This document shows, one piece after another, positions 28,053 through 37,480 of a stretch of 64,000 bases of DNA. Source of the DNA: Agitococcus sp. (GTDB lineage Bacteria > Pseudomonadota > Gammaproteobacteria > Pseudomonadales > Moraxellaceae); the NCBI GenBank assembly GCA_030646715.1, contig JAUSLJ010000033.1:186001-250000 (forward strand). Reading direction: 5' to 3'. The number at the start of each line of letters is the position of its first letter. Position 1 is the stretch's first letter. The notes beneath the pieces were generated by a model. The model did no database searches, had not been told where the DNA came from, and was given only the letters and a program-made list of their open reading frames with translations. The translations under genes were made by a program, and so were the position numbers.

Positions 28053-28111
28053 GAGTAAACTCTGCGATAAATAATGGCAATGAGATTTCTATGAGCCAGC
28101 TATATTGCTGA

Positions 28112-28135
28112 CTGGCTACGTTTTGTTGTAGCCAG
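28112..28135 (-). terminator. possible hairpin downstream of the lipoprotein gene
   Basis: 8-bp inverted repeat CTGGCTAC/GTAGCCAG with an 8-nt loop, between the lipoprotein stop and apt on the minus strand. There is no T tract, so it is a weak candidate. Confidence 0.35.
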
Positions 28136-28149
28136 CCAGTACAGTACTA

Positions 28150-28575
28150 TCAGCCGCAGTTCTTGGGTCCAAGTCCAGTTCCAACCGAAAGAGTCCAACA
28201 CTCAGGTCGAGTAGTCACATCAATAAGAAAAGGAGTCCAACCACTTTTTGATACTGAAGGTCTGATGATATAGCGATGTCCAGCGGCTACATCCACAGTA
28301 AGTTCTGATTGCTTAGTTGATGAGGCGGTGCCATCGGCATAGTCGAGCAAGAAAGTGTGTTTTCCAGGTAGGAGTCCCAGTTCATACTCTTTTGTCAGGA
28401 GGCTGCTAGGGTTAATGTAGTAGTTGCGGTCGTCAATCTTGCGAATAATAATGAAAGCGACGGGTTTGATCGTCGCCACTTCTTGAGGTGTACCCTCAAA
28501 CGTATTGATGATGACAGGTTGGGAGCTACAACCTGCAAGGCTTAGCAAGAGAGTTGATAGAGCAAGTAGGCGCAT
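28150..28575 (-). CDS. small lipoprotein, PEGA-like
   Basis: 141 residues from the ATG at 28575 (AGGAG ten bases upstream). The lipoprotein signal ends in LAGC with Ser at +2, which suggests outer-membrane sorting. The mature part has a beta-rich segment (LLPGKHTFLLDYADGT, TVDVAAGHRYIIRP) like PEGA or carboxypeptidase-regulatory folds. Four Cys including the lipidated one are present, two near the C-terminus (PECWTL, PKNCG). Function unknown. Confidence 0.75.
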   Translation of the reverse strand: MRLLALSTLLLSLAGCSSQPVIINTFEGTPQEVATIKPVAFIIIRKIDDRNYYINPSSLLTKEYELGLLPGKHTFLLDYADGTASSTKQSELTVDVAAGHRYIIRPSVSKSGWTPFLIDVTTRPECWTLSVGTGLGPKNCG

Positions 28576-28899
28576 CTGAGTTGGTCTCCTAATAAATGCC
28601 GATGATTGTACTATCATTGTCGAGCGCGCGTACCGTGGTTTTTCTTTCCTGATGGTCCAAAATTTTACTAGGTGCATCGGCATTATGTGGAGTGTGGAAA
28701 GCAATACCGACAAAACCAGTTAACACGACTTAAAAAATAACAATATCGCTACTCGTCGTTGTGTTTGAACGCATGACGAAGTCATTTAACACTGTTAATC
28801 TTGCATACTTAATAGAGCTATGCGTTGTCTGTTGACGGCATTCGCGAATACCATGTTCAACTTAAATTCTTTGCTAAAAATAAATCTTTTGGAAAACTT

Positions 28900-30393
28900 A
28901 TGAAAAGTGTCTGGCGTGTGGCGGTTTGTGCTTTGGCTCTACAACAAGCAGTATGGGCAGAAGAGATTCAGCCAGCATCGGTCGTCGATAATATAACGGT
29001 GACTGCGCCCATAGCATCTACACCCGCTTTGCCACTGACGGATTTACGCACCTTTGTCGATGTCTTTGAGCGTATTCGCAATAGTTATGTTGATCCTGTG
29101 GAAGATAAAATTTTATTTCAAAATGCGATTAAAGGGATGTTGTCTGCCCTAGATCCGCATTCTGCCTATTTAGATAAAAATGACTATCAAGATTTAAAAG
29201 CGCAAACCACAGGTGAGTTTGGTGGCATCGGTGTAGAAATAGGTATGGATGAAGGTTATTTGCGTGTAATTAGTCCTATTGACGATACTCCAGCGTCCAA
29301 AGCTGGCATTTTGGCGGGTGATTATATTACCAAGCTGGAAGGCAAAGTCGTGAAAGGCATGACCATGAGTGAAGCCGTCGATATTATGCGTGGCAGTATT
29401 GGTAGTCCATTGAAGTTAACCATTCAACGCAAAGGCGAAGAGGCCAAAGACTTAACCTTGATTCGCTCTAAAATCGAAGTCAGTAGTGTTAAAAGCCGCC
29501 AGCTCAGCCCTGAATATGCCGTCATTCGGATTAGTCAGTTTCAAACACATACCAGCCGTGATTTGACCACTGCTCTGAATAAACTCAAAGAAAGTCAACC
29601 GACCCTCAAAGGGATTATTTTAGATTTACGCAATAATCCGGGCGGTGTTTTGGGCGGTGCTATTGGTGTTGTCGATGCCTTTATTGATAAAGGTTTAGTG
29701 GTTTATACCAAAGCGCGTACCGATGAAAGCATTGAAAAGTTTGAAGCAACAGAAGGACAAGTATTGCCGAATATTGCCTTATTGGTATTAGTGAATGGTG
29801 GCTCGGCATCGGCTTCTGAAATTGTCGCGGGGGCATTGCAAGATCATCATCGCGCCATTATTGCGGGGACGACGACTTTTGGTAAGGGCTCGGTACAAAC
29901 AGTTTTGCCCATCAGTGAAGATAAAGGCATTAAACTGACAACGGCACGTTATTACACGCCAAATGGCCGTTCTATTCAAGCGGAAGGCATTAAGCCCGAT
30001 GTCTTGATTGAGCCAGCAAAATTAGAAATCGCCAAAGCATCAGATGGTTTTAAAGAAGCTGATTTAAAAGGTCATTTAATTAATCCTAATGACAAAGCGG
30101 CTGATGCGACCAATACGTTGGTGCCTGCGGTGGACGACACGCAAACGAAGCCTGTAGCCACGCCAAGTGCCGAACCTGTGATTAAGGATTCGTCAAAAAA
30201 ATCGATTAAAAAGAGCAAAACCAAGCAGACGGTGCAAAGTAGTGATAAAGCACTACCTGACGATAAAGATGCTGCTGCAAAGTCAGAAGTTAAAGCTGAC
30301 GCACCCACAGAAAAGTCCTTAGCAGAAGATGATTATGTGTTATACGCAGCGTTAAATGTATTAAAAGGGGCAACTTTTTGGCAAGGCAAATGA
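28900..30393 (+). CDS. ctpA: S41-family C-terminal processing peptidase
   Basis: 497 residues from ATG 28900 (GGAAAA upstream). A signal peptide ends near AVWAEE. A PDZ domain (GGIGVEIGMDEGYLRVISP, GDYITKLEGK) is followed by the protease core. The catalytic Ser is in NGGSASASEIVAGAL and the Lys in TTFGKGSVQT. The C-terminal tail, about 390-470, is rich in Lys, Ser and Asp and of low complexity. It acts in the periplasm on protein C-termini, and relatives trim peptidoglycan hydrolases. Its TGA overlaps the ATG of the next gene. Confidence 0.93.
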   Translation: MKSVWRVAVCALALQQAVWAEEIQPASVVDNITVTAPIASTPALPLTDLRTFVDVFERIRNSYVDPVEDKILFQNAIKGMLSALDPHSAYLDKNDYQDLKAQTTGEFGGIGVEIGMDEGYLRVISPIDDTPASKAGILAGDYITKLEGKVVKGMTMSEAVDIMRGSIGSPLKLTIQRKGEEAKDLTLIRSKIEVSSVKSRQLSPEYAVIRISQFQTHTSRDLTTALNKLKESQPTLKGIILDLRNNPGGVLGGAIGVVDAFIDKGLVVYTKARTDESIEKFEATEGQVLPNIALLVLVNGGSASASEIVAGALQDHHRAIIAGTTTFGKGSVQTVLPISEDKGIKLTTARYYTPNGRSIQAEGIKPDVLIEPAKLEIAKASDGFKEADLKGHLINPNDKAADATNTLVPAVDDTQTKPVATPSAEPVIKDSSKKSIKKSKTKQTVQSSDKALPDDKDAAAKSEVKADAPTEKSLAEDDYVLYAALNVLKGATFWQGK

Positions 30394-31010
30394 GTGAGAA
30401 TGACCTCGCACCCAAATCAGTGTTTGTAGAGCAGGCAAATAAGAAAGACCGTGAAATTATTGTCGATAGTTTAACGCGCTCTTTTTGGGACGACCCCATG
30501 TATGCTTGGTTGGCGAAGCATGATGCGTATTATGGCGCGCGGTTTCGTCGTATATTTGAAGCCTATTGGGATCATTTTGCGTTGCCGTATGAGCAAATTT
30601 GGACAACCGACGATCGTTTAGGTGCGGCTTTTTGGTCACCACCACATTGCTGGAAGTTGGGTCTTGCTGAAGAGTTATCTTTTTTACCCGACTGGGTGGC
30701 GGTGACAGGATTAAGAAATTTATATTCTCGTTGGCGAGCGATAGAAAAAATTCAATCGCAACATCCCCACGAGCCACATTGGTATTTAATGGCAGTGGGT
30801 GTTGCCCCCGAAGCTCAAGGGCAAGGGCGTTGTAGCAAATTGTTACGCCCTGTCTTAGATATTTGTGACCGTACACAAATGCCTGCTTATTTAGAAAACT
30901 CTAAAGCCAGCAACACGGCTATTTATGAGCGTTTTGGCTTTAGAGTGACGCAGGAGTTAGAGGTGGCAGAAGGGGTAAAGCTGTGGTTAATGTGGCGAGA
31001 GCCGCGTTAA
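30390..31010 (+). CDS. GNAT-family N-acetyltransferase
   Basis: 206 residues from the ATG at 30390, which overlaps the ctpA stop (ATGA). The acetyl-CoA site GVAPEAQGQGRCSKLL near 140-155 and the C-terminal YERFGFRV are typical. It resembles the puromycin-acetyltransferase-like GNAT branch that starts with SFWDDPMYAWL. The substrate is unknown. The coupling to ctpA is probably only transcriptional. Confidence 0.85.
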   Translation: MSENDLAPKSVFVEQANKKDREIIVDSLTRSFWDDPMYAWLAKHDAYYGARFRRIFEAYWDHFALPYEQIWTTDDRLGAAFWSPPHCWKLGLAEELSFLPDWVAVTGLRNLYSRWRAIEKIQSQHPHEPHWYLMAVGVAPEAQGQGRCSKLLRPVLDICDRTQMPAYLENSKASNTAIYERFGFRVTQELEVAEGVKLWLMWREPR

Positions 31011-31064
31011 AATGTATGACGGCTCTACGCGGATGACTTAAATCTTCGGCAAAACTCAACAAGT

Positions 31065-31721
31065 TTATGTTTGCGATATCACATAATGTTGTTGGCTAAT
31101 GATACTTCGCCAAATAATCAACTCAGCAATCATGCTATTAATTACCCATGCGGATATCATCAATATATCACGTAAAAAACCAGTCACCTCTCCCATTGCG
31201 ATCATAAAGGGAATAAAGACTAAAACTTGCGTACCAGCCCCTTGTCCCAAAGCATAAGCTCTGATAACCCAAGCACGATGTGATGTTATGTCTCGTTTCA
31301 TTATTGAGATTAAAGCAAGGACAATAGAGGCTGACATAGCGCAACCGACGAAGATGCGAACATAATAAAGTGAATTGCCTTGAAGAGGGCTTGGAATTGG
31401 ATAAAACAATGTCATCCATAATCCCGATAAAGCAGATGCTAACCCACAAATAATTAATGCTCGACCTGATAAGCGATGCCAGTTTGGCCAACGATGACGA
31501 TAGTATTGTGGGAACTGGAATGCACCTAAAATACAAAAAAAGCTAGCAGTTATAATATGAAAAATAATAGGAATTGGCGACATGAAAAATCGGGCGTTTT
31601 CAGTTGTCAATTCACCAGCTACCACGCCATGAACTCGAACCATCCCCGCTAAAATTGGAATGATACTCAACGCAATGAGTATTGCGGGCACTCGAAAATA
31701 ATGACTACTTGATGATTTCAT
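31065..31721 (-). CDS. DUF2306-like membrane protein
   Basis: 218 residues with about six hydrophobic segments (VPAILIALSIIPILAG; IIFHIITASFFCILGAFQF; ALIICGLASALSGLWM; FVGCAMSASIVLALISI; and two more). The conserved WHRLSGR and SHRAWVIRAYAL motifs are as in DUF2306 inner-membrane proteins. Function unknown. It lies downstream of the MFS gene on the same strand with a 76-bp gap. Confidence 0.75.
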   Translation of the reverse strand: MKSSSSHYFRVPAILIALSIIPILAGMVRVHGVVAGELTTENARFFMSPIPIIFHIITASFFCILGAFQFPQYYRHRWPNWHRLSGRALIICGLASALSGLWMTLFYPIPSPLQGNSLYYVRIFVGCAMSASIVLALISIMKRDITSHRAWVIRAYALGQGAGTQVLVFIPFMIAMGEVTGFLRDILMISAWVINSMIAELIIWRSIISQQHYVISQT

Positions 31722-31797
31722 TTCTCATTCCCCAATTGGCGCAAGTGTGATGGTTAAATGTATGCTTTTCAGGTATATGCGGCTAAGAATTAAGCAA

Positions 31798-33246
31798 TTA
31801 TGAGTTTGCGCTAAGGACGCGGCGAGCAATTGCATTACTTGTCATGGTAATGATTATTGCGCTAACCATGAGTAATACAGCGACAGAGAAAGTCATGCGC
31901 ATGCCAGCGGCTACTGCCGAAGGATGAGCCATCGTTATATTGGCGGTCGCCGAACCAAAGGTGAAAATTACTCCCATGACCGATGCCCCCGTAATCAGTC
32001 CGAGATTGCGGGAAAGATTGAGCATGCCTGAGATAACACCACGTTGTTCTGAGCCGATGTTCGCCATCACTGAGGTATTGTTGGATACTTGGAATATTGC
32101 GTAGCTGAAAGTGATGAGAATCAACGGCAAAACGTAACCAACGACGCCAAACCGAGTAGGCACTATCGTCAAAATAAAAGTACCAACAGCCATACCCAAA
32201 AGACCAATAATCGTCATCCGTTGTGAACCAAAGCGATCAATAAAACGACCTACAGGAACACCCGTCATTGCCGCAACAACGGGGCCAGCCGCCATAACAA
32301 GACCAACACTTGCGGCATCCAATGCCAATGCACCTGATAGGTAGAAAGGGCCAACTACTAAGGTTGCCATCATCACAGTTGCAACCAGCGTGCTTGTGAC
32401 GAAGCCTGTGCTGAGCACAGGATTTTTAAATATTTCTAAGCGAATCAATGGTGATTTCACTTTTGCTTCAGTTAATGTAAAAAGTGCTACACCTACTGTG
32501 GCGACAACAAGTAATACAAAATTAATCGTGCCGAAATTACCATGTCCGATAGTCATCGCCAGTGCATACGCACCTAGCGTCAACGCCAACAATAACGTAC
32601 CCAAATGGTCAAAACGCGGACGATTGACCTGTGGCAATTGACGATCAACGGGTAAATAACGATAAGCGAGAAGCAAAGCAAACAGACCTAAAGGCACATT
32701 GATAAAGAATATTGATCTCCAGCCCAGTCCAGCAATGAGTAAACCACCCAACGAAGGGCCGAGTGCTGTGCCAATGGCCGACATTGTGCCGAGTAAGCCC
32801 ATGGCACTACCTGTTTTTTCCTTTGGCACGGCATCACCGACAAATGCCATAGTGAGCGACATCATGATAGCGGCACCAAGCCCTTGCAAAGCACGAGAAC
32901 CAATCAACGTCGAGAGCGTAGGTGCAATTGCACATACAGTAGATGCAAAAGTAAAAAGAAATAGACCTGCAAGCATTAACCGTCGGCGACCCATTAAGTC
33001 ACCCAGCCGACCGACACTAACGATTAACGTTGTAATGGCAAGTAGGTAGGCGAGGACGACCCACTGGACTTCTTGAAACGAAGCGTTGAACGCTTTGATC
33101 AACGTTGGTAAACCGACATTAGCAATACTTGTACCCAATGATGACAGCAGCATGGTGAGTGAAAGGCTGGTGAGTATCCAGCGAATCGAAATAGGGCTCA
33201 CGCTTTCGGAAGCCTCTTGATTGGATTTGGCAATGGTTGACTTCAC
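31798..33246 (-). CDS. MFS drug exporter, DHA2 (14-helix) type
   Basis: 482 residues. The start is GTG at 33246 with AGAGGA eight bases upstream. Motif A is GRLGDLMGRRRLML near 80, and motif C-like GLLGTMSAIGTALGPSLGGLL near 148-168, typical of drug/H+ antiporters of the EmrB class; about 14 hydrophobic helices fit. It is divergent from a LysR-type gene, which probably regulates it. The exported compound cannot be deduced. Confidence 0.88.
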   Translation of the reverse strand: MKSTIAKSNQEASESVSPISIRWILTSLSLTMLLSSLGTSIANVGLPTLIKAFNASFQEVQWVVLAYLLAITTLIVSVGRLGDLMGRRRLMLAGLFLFTFASTVCAIAPTLSTLIGSRALQGLGAAIMMSLTMAFVGDAVPKEKTGSAMGLLGTMSAIGTALGPSLGGLLIAGLGWRSIFFINVPLGLFALLLAYRYLPVDRQLPQVNRPRFDHLGTLLLALTLGAYALAMTIGHGNFGTINFVLLVVATVGVALFTLTEAKVKSPLIRLEIFKNPVLSTGFVTSTLVATVMMATLVVGPFYLSGALALDAASVGLVMAAGPVVAAMTGVPVGRFIDRFGSQRMTIIGLLGMAVGTFILTIVPTRFGVVGYVLPLILITFSYAIFQVSNNTSVMANIGSEQRGVISGMLNLSRNLGLITGASVMGVIFTFGSATANITMAHPSAVAAGMRMTFSVAVLLMVSAIIITMTSNAIARRVLSANS

Positions 33247-33387
33247 AAGAAATCCTCTTTAGTTGGAAACTCTCAATAAGGAGTTAAATTAAAGATAGGC
33301 TTTAGGCTGTTGTGGCGGAAGACGCATCATTTGCAGTTAATTCATGCACCAGACGCTATATCAAAATAATTGTGCTACAGTGAGCAA

Positions 33388-34290
33388 ATGACTACGCTAG
33401 ACTTCAACTTATTAATCACGCTTGATGCTGTTCTTGCAGAGGGAAGTGTCGCGCGTGCAGCTCAACGACTGCGGTTAAGTCCATCCGCAATGAGTCGTGC
33501 GCTTGCACGCCTACGAGAAACCACTGGCGATCCCTTGCTGGTTCGCGCAGGACGAGGTTTGGTGCCAACGCCAAGAGCACTGGAACTTCGTGATAAGGTC
33601 AGTCAACTGGTACAGGACACACAAGCTGTGCTTCGTCCCGTGGAAGCATCCAACCTGAAGTCTCTGGTTCAGACCTTTACGTTACGAACCAGTGAAGGAT
33701 TTGTGGAGAATTTTGGCGCGGAAATTATTGCCCGTGTACAGGCGGAAGCTCCTGGAATAAGACTATGTTTCCTACTAAAACCCAATAAAGAAAGCACCTC
33801 GCTACGGGATGGAACGGTTGATTTAGAAACTGGTGTTATTGAAACCACTACGAGCCCTGAATTGCGCACGCGAGCACTTTTCCGTGACCATTTTGTTGGC
33901 ATCGTGAGATCGGGGCACCCACTGGCGATGAGTGAGGTCACGCTAGACCGTTATGCGGTAGGTCGCCATATCTGCATATCAAGACAGGGAGTTGCGAAGG
34001 ATAAAGTTGATGAGGCATTGCGCCCGATAGCTGTAACGAGGGATATAGTCACAATTGTGGGTGGATTTTCAACCGCGATAGCCCTAGCTCGATCATCAGA
34101 CCTCATTGCGACTGTTCCCGAGCGACATACAGGAAATCTCAGAGTGGGAGTACACACATTCCAACTGCCATTCACCACACCAGTAATCACTGTTTCCATG
34201 CTATGGCATCCACGGATGGACGCTGATCCAGTTCATCGTTGGTTACGCGGTATCGTTCTAGAGGTTTGTTCGGATAGGTTGAACACTTAA
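33388..34290 (+). CDS. LysR-family transcriptional regulator
   Basis: 300 residues. The N-terminal winged helix-turn-helix (LDAVLAEGSVARAAQRLRLSPSAMSRALARLR) is classic for LysR proteins and is followed by a periplasmic-binding-protein-like effector domain. It is divergent from the MFS exporter with 141 bp between starts, so control of that exporter is the simplest role. The stop codon overlaps that of the convergent DUF1330 gene. Base use seems slightly richer in G/C than the surroundings. Confidence 0.92.
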   Translation: MTTLDFNLLITLDAVLAEGSVARAAQRLRLSPSAMSRALARLRETTGDPLLVRAGRGLVPTPRALELRDKVSQLVQDTQAVLRPVEASNLKSLVQTFTLRTSEGFVENFGAEIIARVQAEAPGIRLCFLLKPNKESTSLRDGTVDLETGVIETTTSPELRTRALFRDHFVGIVRSGHPLAMSEVTLDRYAVGRHICISRQGVAKDKVDEALRPIAVTRDIVTIVGGFSTAIALARSSDLIATVPERHTGNLRVGVHTFQLPFTTPVITVSMLWHPRMDADPVHRWLRGIVLEVCSDRLNT

Positions 34291-34760
34291 ATCTTAGGCA
34301 ATACCAAACGTTTCATCCGCACCACTTGCCGCGCAAGCGTTAAAACCATTTTGGGCAAACGCACCGATTTGCTTTCAATGAGCCGAGAGTCGGCAATGGC
34401 AGCGGTTCGGTGCAGCATCGTTTCTTTGTAAGCAGACGAACTAATCATGTTGATAAAAGCTTGGCGGTTGGGATAGTGAACCAATAAGACTTCATCCCAT
34501 TGCTCCTCTTTGGGTGCAATAAATGTGCTACGAACATCACCACGCCACAACACTTGTCCACCCACCTCCCATAATAAAGGCATCACGCTTTTACTGTAGC
34601 GAGCATAGGCTTCGCGTCCAGATAAGTTTTTGACTACGCCATCACCGTAATCGGCAAATTCTTTAAAACGTAAGACATTCACCATAACAATCGCTTTGTT
34701 ATCGACCGTTTCTTGAGTAAATCGCTTGATTGCCTCTGGAGTAGGATTGATGGTTTTCAT
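34287..34760 (-). CDS. DUF1330-like protein
   Basis: 157 residues from the ATG at 34760; an in-frame start 15 codons earlier is possible. VMVNVLRFKEFADYGDG and EEVLLVHYPNRQAF-like strands match the DUF1330/dimeric alpha-beta barrel fold. Reaction unknown. It lies 75 bp downstream of the bufferin-cluster DoxX gene on the same strand and might be its last gene. Its stop overlaps the LysR stop by 3 bp. Confidence 0.7.
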   Translation of the reverse strand: MKTINPTPEAIKRFTQETVDNKAIVMVNVLRFKEFADYGDGVVKNLSGREAYARYSKSVMPLLWEVGGQVLWRGDVRSTFIAPKEEQWDEVLLVHYPNRQAFINMISSSAYKETMLHRTAAIADSRLIESKSVRLPKMVLTLARQVVRMKRLVLPKI

Positions 34761-34835
34761 AGGCGTGATGTTCTTGGTTTTAAGAAAGTGCTTTGAATTT
34801 AGCACTTAGTTTAGCTAAAAACAACGCATAGACTT

Positions 34836-35285
34836 TTACATGAATTTGCGACGAATTAACTGGTCAAACGATAACTTACCCGCGCCATGAACAATAAAAA
34901 ACGCTAAAAATAAACCCCAATAATAGTGGTCTTTCATTCCTGCTTCTGATAAATCGGGATAGGAAATTGCCGCGACAATATTCAAAATAAATAATGCCGT
35001 TGCTGCGGCGCGTGAGCCTAGTCCTATGGCTAATAATGTCGCGCCTGCCAGTTCAACACTGGTGGCTAAGACGGCAGCTAATTCAGGCGACAGTAATGGC
35101 ACCTGATATTCTTCTTCAAATAGCGATAGGGTTGTGTCCCAACTACTGATTTTAGTCATACCTGACAACCAAAACATACGGGCAATCCAAACTCTAGCTA
35201 TCAGGTCAACACTAGGGCTAATAAAGTCTAAGCTTTTGACGGCCAGCCCTGCCCAATGAATCAGTTTTTGGATGATAGGCTTCAT
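34836..35285 (-). CDS. bufD: DoxX-family membrane protein of the bufferin cluster
   Basis: 149 residues with about four hydrophobic helices. The conserved VWIARMFWLSGMTKISSWD segment is typical of DoxX/SURF4-like proteins. Its ATG overlaps the bufC stop (ATGA). A DoxX gene is the usual fourth member of bufABCD clusters; an inner-membrane role in redox or metal handling is inferred from context. Confidence 0.82.
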   Translation of the reverse strand: MKPIIQKLIHWAGLAVKSLDFISPSVDLIARVWIARMFWLSGMTKISSWDTTLSLFEEEYQVPLLSPELAAVLATSVELAGATLLAIGLGSRAAATALFILNIVAAISYPDLSEAGMKDHYYWGLFLAFFIVHGAGKLSFDQLIRRKFM

Positions 35286-36022
35286 GTGGATAATCCTTGT
35301 GCAAAATCGACTAACACCGATTGCGCAATAAATTGTTGTAATAACGAGCCGACATCCATCTTGAGGAGGGTTTCACAGATCGAGCCAAAGCTCATGCCTT
35401 GTTGAATGGCGTTTAAAAAAGCCCATTGATCGGCATTTAGCGTGGTGACAGTGACTTGATAGTCAACGCGATAAATTAGGCAGTAAAATTCACCTGTATG
35501 TAGTTCAACAACGCCATCGCCAATGCTTTGATTGGCTTGCCATATATCAGCAATTGGGTAAATGGATGATTGTAAATACGCGGAGGGATTCAGAAAAAAC
35601 TGCAAGTTGGGATAGTGTTCAGGGGCAACGGCAATCAGTTTTTCGATGGGAAAGGGAGTATGGTCACGGGAGTTTTCCGCTAACTGCACACACCATTCTA
35701 ATAGCGCGACATCGGCTAAATAAGGCAGTTCTGCGGTTTCAGGCAATGATTGTAATAATTGAAAAAATGCATCGCCATAACGGTTTAAATCGCCACTGGC
35801 TGACGGATATTGCTGAATGTATTGCTGAGTCAAAAAATGAAAAAATTCAGTACCGACTAGACGGCCAATGACGGGGTAACTTGTGCTTAAAGCATGATGC
35901 AAGGAATGAAAAATCGTTTGCCGATAAATGTTTAAACGAGAGTCATCAATCCCTGCCATCGTTTGGCTGTTATCAAAAATTGCCCGATAAAATTGTTCTT
36001 GGCTGTCACGCAAGGAGGGCAT
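35282..36022 (-). CDS. bufC: DUF2063 bufferin-maturation partner
   Basis: 246 residues. The N-terminal helical domain (LRDSQEQFYRAIF, NIYRQTIFHSLHHALSTSYPVIGRLVG) is the DUF2063 putative DNA-binding fold, which serves here as the RRE-like partner of the DUF692 enzyme. A C-terminal winged domain follows. The ATG at 36022 lies 16 bp inside the end of bufB, showing translational coupling. It delivers the precursor to BufB for cysteine modification, by analogy with MbnC. Confidence 0.87.
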   Translation of the reverse strand: MPSLRDSQEQFYRAIFDNSQTMAGIDDSRLNIYRQTIFHSLHHALSTSYPVIGRLVGTEFFHFLTQQYIQQYPSASGDLNRYGDAFFQLLQSLPETAELPYLADVALLEWCVQLAENSRDHTPFPIEKLIAVAPEHYPNLQFFLNPSAYLQSSIYPIADIWQANQSIGDGVVELHTGEFYCLIYRVDYQVTVTTLNADQWAFLNAIQQGMSFGSICETLLKMDVGSLLQQFIAQSVLVDFAQGLST

Positions 36023-36851
36023 GGTGGCTCTCCATGAGATGTTGAGCGCGGGCTGCTTCGGCCAGCAAAACATTCAGTGGTGGAATATCGGCATCCCATT
36101 CAATTAACGTCGGAACTTGGCCAAAACGCTGTAATGCTTGTTGATACAGTTTCCACACTGCATCACAGACGGGTTGGCTATGGGTATCAATCAAACACCT
36201 GCCGTTATTTTCAAATCCTGCTAAATGTATTTCTTGAACGATGTTGACAGGAATCGCAGCTAAATAGGCAGAAGGATCAAAATCGTGATTGATAGCACTG
36301 ACATAAATATTATTAATATCTAATAAAATCCCGCAGCCTGTACGTTTGGCCACAGCGACTAAAAATTCTTGTTCGGGAATGGTTGAATGAGCAAATTGAA
36401 GATAGCTTGACGGGTTTTCGATGAGAATTTGCCGACCTAAATAATCTTGTACTTGTGTTGTTTTGGCACAAAAATGCTGTAAAGCTTCTTCGGTGTAAGG
36501 TAACGGTAATAAGTCATTCAGCACTTTGCCGTTAACCGCGCCCCAACATAAGTGCTCCGATATCAGCATTGGCTCGGTGCGCTCAATTAAGGCTTTTAAT
36601 GATTGTAAATGGCGCGGGTCAAGCGGGTCGGTAGAGCCAATATATAAGCCCACACCATGCAAACTGATAGGGTAGTGCTCACGCAATGCCGCTAAATAAA
36701 CATGGGCTTTGCCCCCTTCAGCAAAATAGTTTTCGCTGTGAATTTCGAGCCAGCCGATGCTTTTGGGTAGGGTGGTGAGTAGGTCTTGGTAATGTTGGGC
36801 GCGTAACCCAATGCCGACAAGAGGGTGAGGGTTAGGAAAAGGAGCATTCAT
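36006..36851 (-). CDS. bufB: DUF692 multinuclear iron oxygenase (bufferin synthase)
   Basis: 281 residues of the TIM-barrel DUF692/MbnB family, which converts peptide cysteines to thiooxazole-type groups. Metal-ligand motifs are WLEIHSENYF, SLHGVGLYIGS, ISEHLCWG, LIENPSSYL, ILLDINNIYVSA, EIHLAGF, DTHSQPV and LIEWDADIP. The ATG at 36851 starts the family N-terminus HPLVGIGLR. It lies 122 bp downstream of bufA with inverted repeats between. Confidence 0.93.
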   Translation of the reverse strand: MNAPFPNPHPLVGIGLRAQHYQDLLTTLPKSIGWLEIHSENYFAEGGKAHVYLAALREHYPISLHGVGLYIGSTDPLDPRHLQSLKALIERTEPMLISEHLCWGAVNGKVLNDLLPLPYTEEALQHFCAKTTQVQDYLGRQILIENPSSYLQFAHSTIPEQEFLVAVAKRTGCGILLDINNIYVSAINHDFDPSAYLAAIPVNIVQEIHLAGFENNGRCLIDTHSQPVCDAVWKLYQQALQRFGQVPTLIEWDADIPPLNVLLAEAARAQHLMESHHALLA

Positions 36852-36873
36852 GACATGGTTTCCATACGGAATG

Positions 36874-36962
36874 GTAGCCCGCATAAAACACGGGAGACAG
36901 ACAGGGTTCGCCACAAACGCTTTGTTTTGACTCTTGTTTGTCCCGCAATCCTTGCGGGCTAC
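36874..36962. repeat. inverted repeats between bufA and bufB
   Basis: Outer 10-bp arms GTAGCCCGCA (36874-36883) and TGCGGGCTAC (36953-36962). Nested at the right is a hairpin CCCGCAA/TTGCGGG (36942-36958) with a 3-nt loop. The structure could partly stop transcription so that more precursor than enzyme is made. Confidence 0.6.
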
Positions 36963-36973
36963 GGCTGCAACGC

Positions 36974-37237
36974 TTATTTTGCGGCTTTAATTTTTCCGCC
37001 AACAATTTTTTCGCAGGTGCCAACAGGCACTTTAATCCATTCTTCGGCATCGCCATCTTTAGTGGCTTGGCCAGCACATGAATGCTTGCTCGTACCACAG
37101 TCGTTTTTACCTGCTTTAACAATACCTGTGCATTTTTCCATTGCGACTTTTTCCGCTGCGGTAGCTGCGCCACTGCCAACAACACCCATCGCTAATACAC
37201 CAGCAATTGCGGCATTCATTAAGTTGACTTTATTCAT
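36974..37237 (-). CDS. bufA: bufferin precursor peptide (DUF2282)
   Basis: 87 residues. A signal peptide ends near GSGAATAAE, and the mature part carries four cysteines (EKCTG, NDCGTS, HSCAG, GTCEK), the DUF2282 pattern. In characterised bufferins the central cysteines are oxidised to thiooxazoles by BufBC and bind copper in the periplasm. It has a GGAGTAAC ribosome site and is followed by bufB, bufC and bufD. An ECF-type promoter candidate lies about 60-90 bp upstream. Confidence 0.9.
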   Translation of the reverse strand: MNKVNLMNAAIAGVLAMGVVGSGAATAAEKVAMEKCTGIVKAGKNDCGTSKHSCAGQATKDGDAEEWIKVPVGTCEKIVGGKIKAAK

Positions 37238-37295
37238 GTTGTTACTCCATTGACAGATGATTGAGGTTTTAGAGAGAAAAATTTCTCAGCTATAG

Positions 37296-37324
37296 CTTAG
37301 ACGCGTAAATAATTGTTTTGTTAC
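37296..37324 (-). promoter_or_regulatory. candidate ECF-sigma promoter of the bufferin operon
   Basis: On the minus strand GTAAC (37324-37320), a 16-bp spacer, then CGTCTAAG (37303-37296). An AAC-type -35 with a CGTC -10 is the general ECF sigma pattern, and known bufferin operons are often ECF-controlled. No sigma/anti-sigma gene lies nearby, so the link is inferred. Confidence 0.5.
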
Positions 37325-37366
37325 GCAACACAGTGAAATTTTGTTATTTAAGTGCCTACACAGCGG

Positions 37367-37452
37367 TTTCACCGTTTGTAGTGATTCTGAGCCTGTCGAA
37401 GAATCGAACCACTCTTCGACCATTCGACAAGCTCATGGTCAGGGCGAACGGA
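37367..37452. repeat. dispersed palindrome (family C)
   Basis: TTTCACCGTTTG.. with GATTCTGAGC and CGACAAGCTC inner arms, ending GGGCGAACGG. It is related to copies at 5436-5490 and, in opposite orientation, 40641-40712. It fills the gap between the DinB-like gene and the buf operon. Confidence 0.7.
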
Positions 37453-37480
37453 AAATACAAACAAGCTTTTGTTTGGGTGC

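Noticed and set aside
36825-37253. 142-codon plus-strand frame over bufA and bufB
   Set aside because: Shadow of bufA, which has a signal peptide, ribosome site and family Cys pattern.
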